A stretch of DNA of 64,000 bases from NCBI GenBank assembly GCA_001414345.1, contig LLCB01000047.1, positions 62,001-126,000 on the forward strand, in the 5' to 3' direction. Within the stretch, counting starts at the first letter, position 1; each line of letters starts with the position of its first letter. Below, one piece after another: positions 33,880-44,069 of this stretch. This DNA is from Hymenoscyphus infarciens. Lineage: Eukaryota > Ascomycota > Leotiomycetes > Helotiales > Helotiaceae. A program made the translations under genes and the position numbers. The notes under the pieces were generated by a model. The model did not search any database. It was given only the letters and a program-made list of their open reading frames with translations, and was not told the DNA's origin.

Positions 33880-35370
33880 AAACCAGTTACTTAAGAAGAA
33901 TATGATTTACTAATAGATAATAGTATATAGAGAATAGTTAATTACTCTAAAGATTAAAAAGTCTTATATAAGCGATAGGTATAGTAGTATAAAAGAAGAG
34001 ATAATAATAGTATTACTTATTATAAAGCTCGCTATATAATTAAGAGCTTTAAACAAAAAGAGAGAATTAACTTCTTTAAAACTTTTATATCTATTATTAA
34101 ACCTATAAGCTATAAGGTAATCTTTATTATTACTGCTACTTTAGATTAAAAGATCGAATAAATAGATATTAAAACTACTTTTCTCTATAGAAATATTAAT
34201 ATTAACATTTATATAGAATAGCCGAAGAGCTATAATAATAGAACTAGTAAGGTATATAAGCTTAAGAAGGCCTTATACGGTCTTAAGTAAGCACTCTAAG
34301 TCTAGTATACTATATTAGTAGACTTTCTAAAAACTATTAGCTTCTCGTTTATTAACTTAGATACTAGTATCTTCTACTATAATAATAGTACTATCATAGC
34401 TATCTACGTTAACGACCTACTAATTACTAGACTTAATAGAAAGTATATTAAAGAAATCAAAAAGGCTTTAAGTAAAAGGTTTAAGATATTAGACTTAGGA
34501 CTATATAGCTTCTATCTAGATATAAAAGTAGAACGTAACCGCGTTAAAAGGTTACTAAAACTATTATAACATAGATACCTAGAAAAGGTCTTAGAGGAGT
34601 TTAAGCTTAGTAATACTAAAAGCATAGATACTCTAATAAAGACTTTACTAAAGTATATAATCCTATTAGAAGCGCTTTATAAAGCTATGCTAGAATTTAA
34701 ACATAGATACTAATCTACTATAGACTCTCTAATATATACTATACTAGGCACTCGACTAAATATAGTATATACTATGTTAGTTATAAGTAGGTTTACTTCT
34801 AATCTTAATAAGTACTATATAATAGCTATAAAACGTATTCTATAATATCTTAAAAAGACTTTAAGCCTTTGTCTAAGCTTCTAAGAACTGTTAAAAGAAC
34901 TCTAAGAATATACTAACGTAGACTAGATAAGAGACTATAATATAAGGAGATTAACCTCTAGATACGTCTTTAATATTAATAATAGAGCTATTAGCTAGTC
35001 GTCTAAAAGATAAGCGACTATTACACTCTTATCCTATGAATTAGAATATATTAGATAAACTCTAGCTACTAAGAAAATAGTATAGCTACGAAAATTCCTT
35101 GGACAAGTCTATTATAATTAGTATATATCTCTTATAGCTACGGTAATCTTCTATAATAACTAAGGTACTATAGCTCTTACTAAAAACTCTAGAGTCTACT
35201 ACGCTTATATAAAGTATATCGACATTTAGTAGTACTACTAGTATGAAATAATTGACGGTAAAATTATTAAGCTATAGTATACCTCTACTAAAAAGTAAGT
35301 AGCTAACGGCCTTATAAAGTCTCTTAATCGAGCTAAATTTATTATATTCTAGAAGTTAATTAGGGTTTTC
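33880..35370 (+). pseudogene. Copia reverse transcriptase and RNase H relic
   Basis: The catalytic YVDD box appears as YVND at 34,405-34,416 (GAC to AAC, a G-to-A change). Further landmarks are KLKKALYGLK near 34,260-34,290, KALSKRFKILDLG near 34,465-34,500, and for RNase H a block matching SWSSKRQATITLLSYELEYI near 34,995-35,055. The enzymes are inactivated by many nonsense changes and by the mutated catalytic Asp. Confidence 0.8.
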
Positions 35371-35399
35371 TAAGATCTGTTTTTCTTAATTATAAAAGA

Positions 35400-37190
35400 G
35401 TTATATAATAATACCTAATATTATAAATTCTAATTATAAATAAAATATCTCTTTACTACCTAAATTGCTATAGAGCTTAATAGCCTTAACTTAAATCTTA
35501 GCTATATACGATATATACTTAAAAAGTTATAATCTTATATACCTATCTATACTAACTACTAGATTTTCAGCTAGCTATTCTAAAAAAGCAACTTTAGTAA
35601 ATAGATATATATATCTAAGCCTCGTCTATATCTTACGTAACCTCTTTATTCTCTTTTATTTATAAAGCTCTACTTATTATATTAAGACGTATCTTTATTC
35701 TAGTAAAGCTACTAAACCTTATCCTAGGTACTAACTTACTATATATAACTGTTAAATATATTAAAGACTTCGATAACTAGTATATATAAAGTATCGACTC
35801 TCTTATACTAGAGGTCTTACTACTAAGTATACTTAGCAACGAGTCTACCTTCGAAGATATATATATATATTAGTAAATACTACTAGCTAGTAATAAATAC
35901 TACAAACTCTACTATTTAGGTATCCTCGCTAGTAAGCCGCGATTACTATAATAATCGTTCTACTACTTTATTAGCTTTGCTAATAGCTAAGAAAGGACTA
36001 ATTATACTATCTTTGATATATAGAAATTCAAGATCTTTATCAACTTTTTAGAAGAGCCTCTCCTTGAAGGCTAAAGAGCTTACTTAGGTATCTTCTATAC
36101 TAAAAGCGAAAGACTAGTTATAAACTCTAACTAGCGTATAAGCCTATAGTATGTCTAGGGCGTTATCCTATAAAAGTAAACCCTTAGTTTTCGACTACTT
36201 ATCGTCGATATAAATGCTATTAACCGCTTTTAATAAAAATAGGTCTACTAACTAGAGCTAATAGGTATATAGTAGTATCTTATTAAATATATTAAAATAG
36301 AGGGAGGACCTACTACTAAGTATACTCTTAACTCTATATAGGTGTTCGATATATATAGCATAAACCTAGGAAATTAGGATAGCTAATACCTATATAAGAT
36401 AATAGCGTAGTTTATAGATTAGCTTTATCTTAACTAAATAGATAAATAGCCTTAGACTAACGAATATCTATAGAGTAAACGCTTCGCCTTTAGTATTATA
36501 CTCTCTAGGCCTAGGTCTATTAAGTCTTTTAGTAGTAGTTACCTTATAGTATCTAAAGAATACGAAAGCCTACGTAGCTGAAGCTAAAGTCGTACTCCTA
36601 GCGTAGTATCTAGTAGAGCCTCTAGTTAGGGATTAATATACTAAAAGGTATCTTAGCGAAGTTACTTCTATCTCGCTACTATAAGACTACCTAGCCTAGA
36701 AGCTAGGCTCTTATTACTAAAATGTCCTCGACTTGAAACACTGTCTTTACTATATTAGAAGACTCCTATATCTATACCTGAAGCTATTAAAATAGCACTT
36801 AGGCTATTAGTAGGTAAAGTATTAATAGTGGAAAGACTTCTGAGACTATAGTAACTAAGGAAGGTAAATAGTAGAGAATATCTTATCTATATAGACAGCT
36901 TAATAAAGATAAGAGTTAAGCTTAGTACTAATATATCTAAAAGATACGGTATAACTAAACTGTATACTAGTATACTTAAATACTTACTAGAATATATAAA
37001 GTATAACTCTAAATAGAGATTCGATCTATACTAGATCTCGAGCTATACTAGTAAAGCTAATACTACGCTAGGTAACTCGACTATAGAGGATATCTTAGTA
37101 TATACTATTAATAGAGAATTTAAGGATAACGATAAGACTAATACGTTAGCGTAACTTCTAGAGGAGTTATAACACTCTCTTTTCCTTTCT
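35400..37190 (+). pseudogene. extra region of the Copia element with a relic frame of unknown identity
   Basis: Between RNase H and the 3' LTR lie about 2.1 kb. From about 36,725 to 37,185 one frame shows only TAA/TAG interruptions of RIP type and otherwise reads as protein, for example RYGITKLYTSILKYLLEYIK and STIEDILVYTINREFKDNDK. Earlier parts show similar but less continuous stretches. This may be an additional open reading frame, a captured gene or a nested element. No family was recognised. Confidence 0.45.
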
Positions 37191-37460
37191 TCTTTTTTCT
37201 TTCTTTTTATATTTATAACTAAAGAAGTCTACTAAGTACGAGTGACTCTTAGTTATGTAAAAAACAACTAAAGAAGTCTACTAGAAGAAGCTCCTCCTTA
37301 TAGGCTTTATATGTAGCTTAGGAGAAAGAGATGATTATAAGCCTTAACGTGACTAATACTTGTTTATTCTTCTCTAGCTCTTAATTCTTTAAAGGTTTTA
37401 GTTATAGGTTTATTAAAGACAAGATAGTATAGCTTTAGAAGTTATAGGATTGAAGAGGAG

Positions 37461-37613
37461 TATTAAATATCATAGTATATACTCCTTATAATACGCTATA
37501 ATATTGTCTCTCTAGCCTCTTAGATTATATACTTATATAAGAAGAGGAGTATGCCTCTAAGGGATACTTCTTAAGTAATATAATATAGGTTCCACTTACT
37601 ATACCGTTTAATA
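37461..37613 (+). repeat. 3' LTR of Copia element (153 bp)
   Basis: It begins TATTAAATATCATAG (the RIP-changed form of TGTTAAACATCACAG) and ends GTTTAATA, followed by the TTCTA duplication at 37,614-37,618. Confidence 0.9.
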
Positions 37614-37618
37614 TTCTA

Positions 37619-38157
37619 TATTCTCTACTCTTCTAGTATAGTTTCTACTTATCTAAAATATATATGAAAATCTCTTGAAATTATCCGCTTTAGTTACTTT
37701 TATTATCTTGATTAGGTAATGCTAGAGCATTTATAGGCCAAAAAAGTGAATAAATTTAAGGCTATTTCTAAAGTGTTACTTACGCTGTATGTTAATAGCC
37801 TTTCGACCTCGACTTCTCAGGTTAGAAACCTACCTTAGTTTAAAGGTCACGTATAACTAGCTTTTAGAATATTATAGAAAAAGAGGTATTATATAACACC
37901 TCCTTTCCTATAAAGACGATAGTAATCTATTAATAAAAAGTAAGTGAATTTATAGTTTAGTTATGTTTATATATATATGTAAAAAGGGAGTAAATTTTAA
38001 CTTATACGAACTCTATATACTAAGACCTAGAGAGGATATTAAGCTAAATGAATAAAACTATTCGTAATATATTCATTTAAGCTCTTATCGTATGAATAAT
38101 CGCTTAAATAGCACGTACTTATTTAATATTTATGATGAAGAATTAATTAATTATTTA
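37619..38157. other. AT-rich RIP-affected flank
   Basis: TA-rich sequence without frames, ending at the inverted repeat at 38,158. It probably belongs to the older TIR element interrupted by the Copia insertion. Confidence 0.45.
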
Positions 38158-38189
38158 TTTATTCGTTGTATAGACCTAGCTGCAGGTCC

Positions 38190-39686
38190 TTAGACTGTTT
38201 ACTCACTATCACAGATCAATTATCGTCACTCGGCTTGAACCTTTTGATTGAAATATATCTGTCAAGGCTCGCAATTTATCAATAGCTAATTGTTGTAGAG
38301 GAAAGGGGGTTCTTACAGAAGAGACCGATTCTTTTCAGTGCTGTGTAACCTTGAGAAAGCAAACTTTGCGAGGCGGAAATTTCGCGCAAGCTTAAGGGCA
38401 ATCGCAACGCGTCAACACATCCGATATGAGAGTGGGCGGTTACGCCAGATATAAAACAAATTAAAGCGCCATCTTCTGTTGGCACAACTTGGCCGGGTTT
38501 TTTTGTTCATAGTATTCCAGGTCTAACACTTGTGATTGAATCATCAGCAAGAAGCCGGGGCTCTCTTTACAAATGTTAAGTGGCCATAAAAGAACTCATT
38601 GCCTATTTCAAGGTTGGGTTTCGATATGAGGGCTGAAAATGATTATGTTGTTTGGTTCCGGGGAAATAGTGATACACGTCACCTAACCTAAGGCCTGAGA
38701 TCACTAGACAACTTGACGCAAATAGCAAGATTTTTTGCTAAGGTGGTTCGCTCGGATGAAGGTAATTCATCTCTCTTCTAGAACTATTACTACAGCCTTT
38801 CCGGCTGCCAGGTTAAAAGAGATACCGATCCCGTGACCGCAGCTGTTAATACCTCAGGACAACTTGCCCTTTTTCCTTCTCAAACCACCACTCAAACACA
38901 ACATCTACTTTTTACATAGAAAACTCTTCGCACATCGACAGTGGTTCATATTCAAGAACCAGTCCTCAAGGGAACTTTTAAAGGCTACCAAGCTCCTCTT
39001 CAAACTTAGTGCATCGGTGCCTCAGCAATTACTTTCTAGAACCCGACGAAAACCACCACTCCCACTTCCAGGTAGGTCTTTGCAGTTACAATCGCACATA
39101 TCTTATCTATTAGATATAACCAAGAAGATAGGGAAGAGCCATACCATTTCCAGCTTAATAATTCTCGTTAGCAGTGCTTACATCTTTTAGTTTTTGGACA
39201 CAAGATTCCCTCTATCGTCACCGGCGCTTACGTTTTACAAACTAAATATCTGAAAATACTGCCTCATATCTCCAAATTCCTCGTGCTTTACTTTCTTTCA
39301 GACACTCTAATTTCTTGGCGCTATGTTGATAATATACATCTACGAACGATGTTGAGTTCAAAGGTTAGGAAGCTGGGGTTCTTATCAGCTTATAATAATA
39401 CGAATTGAAACTGAGGGAAAGAGTTAGTTCGTACCATCGCCCATTCAACCATCGTCACTTCTTAAAAACTCACCCCCTTCACTTTCCCTAGTCTTTTGAA
39501 ACCCACTTCCTTTTCGATCCTCAGCGCTGTCGGGAGTTCACTAGCTTTTTAGTCGCTAGCAATATTAATGTGTAAAAGAAATTAGACACCATATCCCATC
39601 ATAGCTGCCCGTCCACAGTTTCCTCTTTTTTATACAAAAGCCGCATTCTTTTCCTACAGAAAATCTCATTCTCTCCTCTCAATTTC
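38190..39686. other. intergenic, no gene recognised
   Basis: Normal GC content returns. Only short frames are present: one minus-strand frame of 68 codons at 38,279-38,485 and one plus-strand frame without an ATG start at 38,864-39,190. No domain is seen. Confidence 0.4.
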
Positions 39687-40169
39687 CTATGTCTTCAACT
39701 CCCCGTCAATTACTCTAAGCTCTTCCCCATCCTCACACCTAACAAACCAAACCCCGGGATCCTTTCGAATAATCTCAAGTACTTTATCAGTCACGCCAGA
39801 TAGTGTAAAGATCGTCGATCCATCCTGTGAGACCTGGGTGTTTTGTGGCTCTGCTAGATGGATTGATTTGAGAAGGTGTTGGGTAAGAAACCGAAGGTGT
39901 TCTGGGAGGGAATAAGTCGTGTCGAGGCGGATTTGGTAGATTTTCGTGGCGGGTGTTTGTGTTTGCGGACAGTAAAGGGGTGCGAGGGGATAGGATGTGT
40001 GTGGGTGCTTTTTCAGTGAGGGGTTGGTTGGCGTGTTAGGAGAGGAGGGTGATTGTTTACTTGAGAAGGGCGTCGGATAAAGTTCCCATGTGTGTATAAG
40101 GCAGAAAACGACGAGCATCGTGAGCAGTGCGACGAATAGACATCTCGAAGATCTAGCTGAAAAAGCCAT
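39687..40169 (-). CDS. small membrane-anchored protein (160 residues), unknown function
   Basis: The first ATG in the frame is at 40,169 and gives MAFSARSSRCLFVALLTMLV followed by VFCLIHTWELYP. A short basic head is followed by one hydrophobic segment (about residues 11-27), which suggests a type II signal anchor or a signal peptide. Next come a Ser/Pro/Thr-rich linker (SSKQSPSSPNTPTNPS) and a compact folded part with IYQIRLDTTYSLPEHLRFLT, TIFTLSGVTDKVLEIIRKDP and GVWFVRCEDGEELRVIDGEL. The frame stays open upstream to 40,256 without another ATG. No family is recognised. The clean frame, biased codon use and clear domain architecture support a real single-exon gene. Confidence 0.65.
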   Translation of the reverse strand: MAFSARSSRCLFVALLTMLVVFCLIHTWELYPTPFSSKQSPSSPNTPTNPSLKKHPHTSYPLAPLYCPQTQTPATKIYQIRLDTTYSLPEHLRFLTQHLLKSIHLAEPQNTQVSQDGSTIFTLSGVTDKVLEIIRKDPGVWFVRCEDGEELRVIDGELKT

Positions 40170-40619
40170 TTTCGCCTTCTTCTTGGCTATTGTTCTTTCG
40201 CTGTGATTTTGAAAGGGTCTCTCCTTGGAGTTTCTCCTTTTCGAGAGTGAAAACACGTATAAACTCTTTCCTTGTTTGTATGACGTTGGAAAAAATTACA
40301 AAAAATGGGTTTGTGGTTTGTTTCCTTGTTTTAGGCTGTGGAGAATTGTGGAGCTTTGTGGGCGGAACTTTTGTGGGGAAATCCTGGGTTAGGCTGGAAG
40401 TAAATTGGGATGTATATTGTATGCCACATCAAAGAAGGAAATGAGGATACAAGCCTTTAGTAAAATTTGGAGAAATTGGGGCGAGGATGCGGAGAGCGAA
40501 AGCAAGTTGGTTGTTGTGAAGGAGGGAAAGACGGAGGCTACGGGGGTTTTGACCAGGGAAGCGGGGTTACACTATGCTTTTGAATAGTAAATCAATTCTC
40601 ATTGGCTATGTCTTATTCG

Positions 40620-41017
40620 ACTATCTACATCTTTCTGGGATAGTGCGAAATGTTCGAGTTCTTCTACCCGACTAGATCGAGCTCACTCGTTACACTAGCT
40701 ATTACGTAAATTTAAGTTAAGAGATTACTAGAAAGAGTACAAGACTCTTAATAATACTAATAGAGTAATTAAGAGAAGTCTAGATAGTATAAAAAGAAGT
40801 ATAAAACTACAGAGGTTTTTATAATTAGAGATTAGCTTCTCTACTATTTTGAATTATTATAAGTAAATTTTTAAAGTATATTTAGCAGTTCCTAGAAAAA
40901 GTAGTAGAAATATTCGCTAAAAGATATAAAACTAGAGAGTAGAGAGAATAGAAGATGGAATTAGAAAGCTTAGATTAGAGATATATTAGAGAATTCTATT
41001 CAAAATAGTATACTAGA
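40620..41017. other. AT-rich flank of an LTR element
   Basis: TA-rich sequence without frames, similar in composition to the RIP-affected blocks. It is probably an older degraded repeat that received the LTR element. Confidence 0.4.
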
Positions 41018-41210
41018 TGTTATAGGGTACACCACGTGACTCTTGGCGCTAATAGACGGAGGAACCTGTAGATAGCTTCGAGCGCCTTATACTCTCTTCT
41101 CTCTTTAGACGTTTTATATACTACAATTGATTATATTGAATCTACCTTTCTTTTAAGCCTCGACTAGGGTAAGACAACGAAACTATATTCGATACAACTA
41201 TCCTATAATA
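41018..41210 (+). repeat. 5' LTR of short LTR element (193 bp)
   Basis: It begins TGTTATAGGGTACACCACGT and ends ACTATCCTATAATA. It aligns with 42,363-42,544 throughout, including TTGATTATATTGAATCTACC and AAGCCTCGACTAGGG. Confidence 0.8.
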
Positions 41211-41464
41211 TAGTAGTAATACTATAATTCGATTCTAGATAAGCCTCTATTGAATAACGAACCCTCGCGCTTCTGTATACGCTCTATTGTATATCTACTA
41301 CTCTTTACTTCTATATCTACCTCTTACCTCTACTGTAATCTTACACTCGTATACTTAAGTTGAATACTAGCCTATACTAGTATAACTCTATATAGAGTGT
41401 ATAACTATCTCCTAGGAAGCTCGATTAGTAGTAAGTACGACGTAAGGTACTACTCTCTTATACC

Positions 41465-41880
41465 TCGCTCTACTCCGTAACCTATATCTATAAACTTCTA
41501 TTTGAGTCCCGAGTCTTCGATCTACCTTACCTCGCTGAATCTTAGATCTACTTAATTTACTCTACTCTATAACCTATATCTACGAACTCCTCTTTTAGTT
41601 CCGAATCTTCGATTTACCTTATTAAGCCTTTAATCTACTCTACCTCTTCGATCTACTCTACCTCTTCGATCTACTCTGCTTTACTAAGTCTTCGATCTTC
41701 TCTTCTATACTTACTCTACTTCGAAACCTATATCTACAAACTCCTCTTTAAGTCCCGAGTCTTCGATCTACCTACCTCTTCGATCTGCCTACCTCTTCGA
41801 TCTACCTGCCTCTTCGATCTACCTACCTCTTTAATCTGCCTACCTCTTCGATCTACCTACCTCGGCATACCTATAGCCTC
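41465..41880. repeat. CT-rich tandem repeats inside the short LTR element
   Basis: The phrase CTACCTACCTCTTCGAT (17 bp) repeats about six times between 41,764 and 41,870, and a related CTACTCTACCTCTTCGAT occurs near 41,634-41,680. At a larger scale a roughly 80 bp block containing AACCTATATCTA(C/T)(G/A)AA and CCGAGTCTTCGATCTACCT recurs near 41,480, 41,570 and 41,730. Confidence 0.75.
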
Positions 41881-42362
41881 GCTTTCGTCCTCCTTAAGTA
41901 GCTATAGTAACCTCTAAGCCTAAGCTCTCCTCTCCTCTCCTCTTCTCTTCGATAAGTTAATAACTCGGACGTTGTTATAGCAACCGCCTAACATATATAC
42001 TCGATAGCTTCGACTTTATATCTTATCGAATTCTTACTCTTCTACTTCTTATATCGATACACACCTCTAAGACGTAGTATAGGCTAGTAGAATACGTTTA
42101 TAAGGCACGGTTTAAAGTGTTCTCGAGTAACTTAGAAGGGACTAGTTATAGATACGCTAGCTAGGGTGTGGATTCCTTAAAGCCTATCTCTAATTAGTAA
42201 ACCAGCGTAAGAGAATAGGTAGCTTAAAAGCTCTAGGTTATTTATACCTATACTAAGGTACTATACTTAGGGAGGAACCTTACTTAAGGACTAGAAGACG
42301 GATTATAGCTTTATTATTTCTTCTTTTTAGTCTTCGAAGCCGACCTTTCTTTTAGAGAGGCA

Positions 42363-42544
42363 TATTATAGGGTATACACGTGACCTAGCGGACCTATATA
42401 TAGTTACGAAAGTGCCCTACACTCTCCTCTTCTCTTTAGTAGACGTTTTATATACCATAATTGATTATATTGAATCTACCTTTCTTTTAAGCCTCGACTA
42501 GGGCAAGATAACGAAACTACGTTCGATACGACCATCCTGTGATA
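42363..42544 (+). repeat. 3' LTR of short LTR element (182 bp)
   Basis: It begins TATTATAGGGTATACACGTG and ends ACCATCCTGTGATA, followed directly by CTAGA. It is shorter than the 5' LTR through small indels near its start, and the remaining differences are mainly transitions. Confidence 0.8.
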
Positions 42545-42549
42545 CTAGA

Positions 42550-43094
42550 AGACAATTATTAATATGCTTCTATCGTCACAGAAGCCTGCTCTTTGTCTAC
42601 TAACCCCCTGTAGTTACTCCAGTTGTTTACTGATAATTTAGTGAGATTATTTGGAGGAATTATAAAAAGAAGTAATTGTTTCTTTAATATATTTCAAATA
42701 ATACAATTGATTGAGCTCTAAGCCGAGACAGACACAGGTATCTTAGGTCCTGCTATCATCCGCAACTACAGTACCGCACTCTTTCTTGCATATGGACAGT
42801 GTCCCAGTTTTGCTTGTCCTCCCAAAGGTCGCCTACTTTTGGTATTCTGTTGTACATTGGACCCAAAATTAACCTCTCTAGGCAATATTTCATCCGCAAC
42901 CTTTTGTCTTCCTACTTTCTGTTCAGTTGTTCGATTTTGCGCCGCTCTACCCCGTCTAGTTGAACGTAGGATAAATTAAAGAACGGTTACACCTACTCAA
43001 TTTCTACCTCGAATCCTTTCACGAGTTCCAGCCCCTCAAAAAACCCTGTCACTTCTTCAAAGGATGCGCAGTAGCTCCCTAAGCCCCAAATACC
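42550..43094. other. flank between LTR element and F-box pseudogene
   Basis: No gene assigned. From about 43,015 one frame (FHEFQPLKKP...) may be a degraded upstream part of the F-box-family pseudogene, but the match is too weak to claim. Confidence 0.3.
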
Positions 43095-43991
43095 GTGTGG
43101 GACGTTATCGGCACTTGCATAGGTAGATGGAGCATTATCCTCAGGTTCGCCTTACTTAAATGCTTTAGAGCAAACGGCAGGGAAGAGCACAAGTACCTGC
43201 CCTGCGAATCAACTACGGCTGAGCACCGGATGTGCGGTAATAGTCGCACTTCGTATGGATTAACAAGTTTATGTTTTTATAGCAGCAGCCACACAGTTGC
43301 CTCCCCGACTTGTCACTGCTATATCAATCCCTAAGCTCTTTCTCTTGTCTCTCGCCAAATGAATGACGAAGCAGCAGTGATATTCTACCGTCAGAACCGA
43401 TTTGTTCTTGTGCTATACAACGGACGCGAGTGAGAGCTATTTTTGACACATATCAATCAACGGGCATTTGAAAACCTCAGAAGTATAAAATTCATTGCAG
43501 ACAAGATCCTTAAGGACATCAAATTCCAGAATAAAAGAATTCATATAAGGGAGAAAGGAGCCGAAATACTCTTGAGAAGTCCTACGGTTCCCAATTTGAA
43601 TAATTGTGTCGCTTTCAAGAACTTACTACACATGGGTTGGTTTCACCACGTCTGGGACATTCTCCACGATGAGTTTTGGGGTTTGAAAAAGCATCTTGGA
43701 ATTTTTGAATCCCTTATACGACCTTTTGTCAAATTCAAGTTACAGGAATTCCATGTGGAAATTGAATGGCTGCCGAGCACCCCCACATACGGTATTCCTG
43801 TTGTTGTAAGAGGCCAGAAGAGAAGTGCAAGGTCACGAAAAAGAAGTGGTATAATGAGATGTCAAAAAAAGGAGCACCTTGAGAAAGCTACGTTGGGTGA
43901 CAACTTTGTTGGTAACCTAACAAGTATAGTGGAATCCATCTACGATTACGCCATAGCCGGAGCCTGGCGTCGGTACGGTGTCCTTTATTAG
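43095..43991 (+). pseudogene. F-box-family gene remnant with two nonsense codons
   Basis: One frame is maintained from 43,095 to the TAG at 43,991 except for TAA at 43,332 and TGA at 43,431. Around the first stop it reads CHCYINP-stop-ALSLVSRQMNDEAAVIFY. This matches CNCYSVPQSLFLVSRQMNHE of the gene at 53,459-55,598, so the stop replaces Gln (CAA to TAA). The second stop is most simply CGA to TGA. Both are C-to-T changes. The downstream part (ENLRSIKFIADKILKDIKFQ, LQEFHVEIEWLPSTPTYGIP) also resembles the 53 kb copy in arrangement. The N-terminal F-box-like half was not found. It sits beside a RIP-affected LTR element, so local RIP leakage is one explanation for the nonsense codons. Confidence 0.65.
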
Positions 43992-44069
43992 CGAGTGTAC
44001 ATAGAGCACACCCCTTACAAAACTACACTCCTTCCACACAACCCGAAAAAATGACTTGTCAACTTGTAA

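Larger units (their letters stand above)
29896..37613 (+). mobile_element. RIP-degraded Ty1/Copia LTR retrotransposon (7.7 kb)
   Basis: Two 153 bp LTRs enclose 7.4 kb, and TTCTA is duplicated at 29,891-29,895 and 37,614-37,618. The interior is extremely rich in TA and depleted of CA/TG, with stop codons TAA and TAG where Gln or Trp codons would be expected. This is the signature of RIP. Plus-strand domain order is gag zinc knuckle, integrase, reverse transcriptase, RNase H, which defines Copia rather than Gypsy. At 7.7 kb it is longer than typical Copia elements because about 2 kb of further sequence lies between RNase H and the 3' LTR. No intact frame remains, so it cannot move on its own. 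Confidence 0.92.
29751..38185. repeat. 28 bp inverted repeats bracketing the Copia insertion
   Basis: CTGCAGGTAGGTCTGCACAA (from 29,751, continuing CGAATAAA) is matched by its near reverse complement at 38,158-38,185 (TTTATTCGTTGTATAGACCT then AGCTGCAG). Four mismatches are seen, mostly transitions. The repeats sit 145 bp and 540 bp outside the Copia LTRs. They are therefore probably the ends of an older TIR element of about 0.7 kb into which the retrotransposon inserted. Confidence 0.55.
41018..42544 (+). mobile_element. 1.5 kb non-autonomous LTR retroelement, RIP-affected
   Basis: LTRs of about 193 and 182 bp flank only 1.15 kb, with CTAGA duplicated at 41,013-41,017 and 42,545-42,549. The LTR ends (TGTTATA...TATAATA/TGTGATA) fit TGTTACA...TGTAACA after transitions. 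No gag or pol remnant is visible inside. The interior consists largely of CT-rich tandem repeats. The size and lack of coding capacity match terminal-repeat retrotransposons in miniature or internally deleted elements. The orientation is nominal. Confidence 0.8.

Noticed and set aside
41634..41875. CRISPR-like array of regularly spaced short repeats
   Set aside because: The repeats are contiguous 17 bp units without unique spacers, inside a fungal LTR element. This is a minisatellite.
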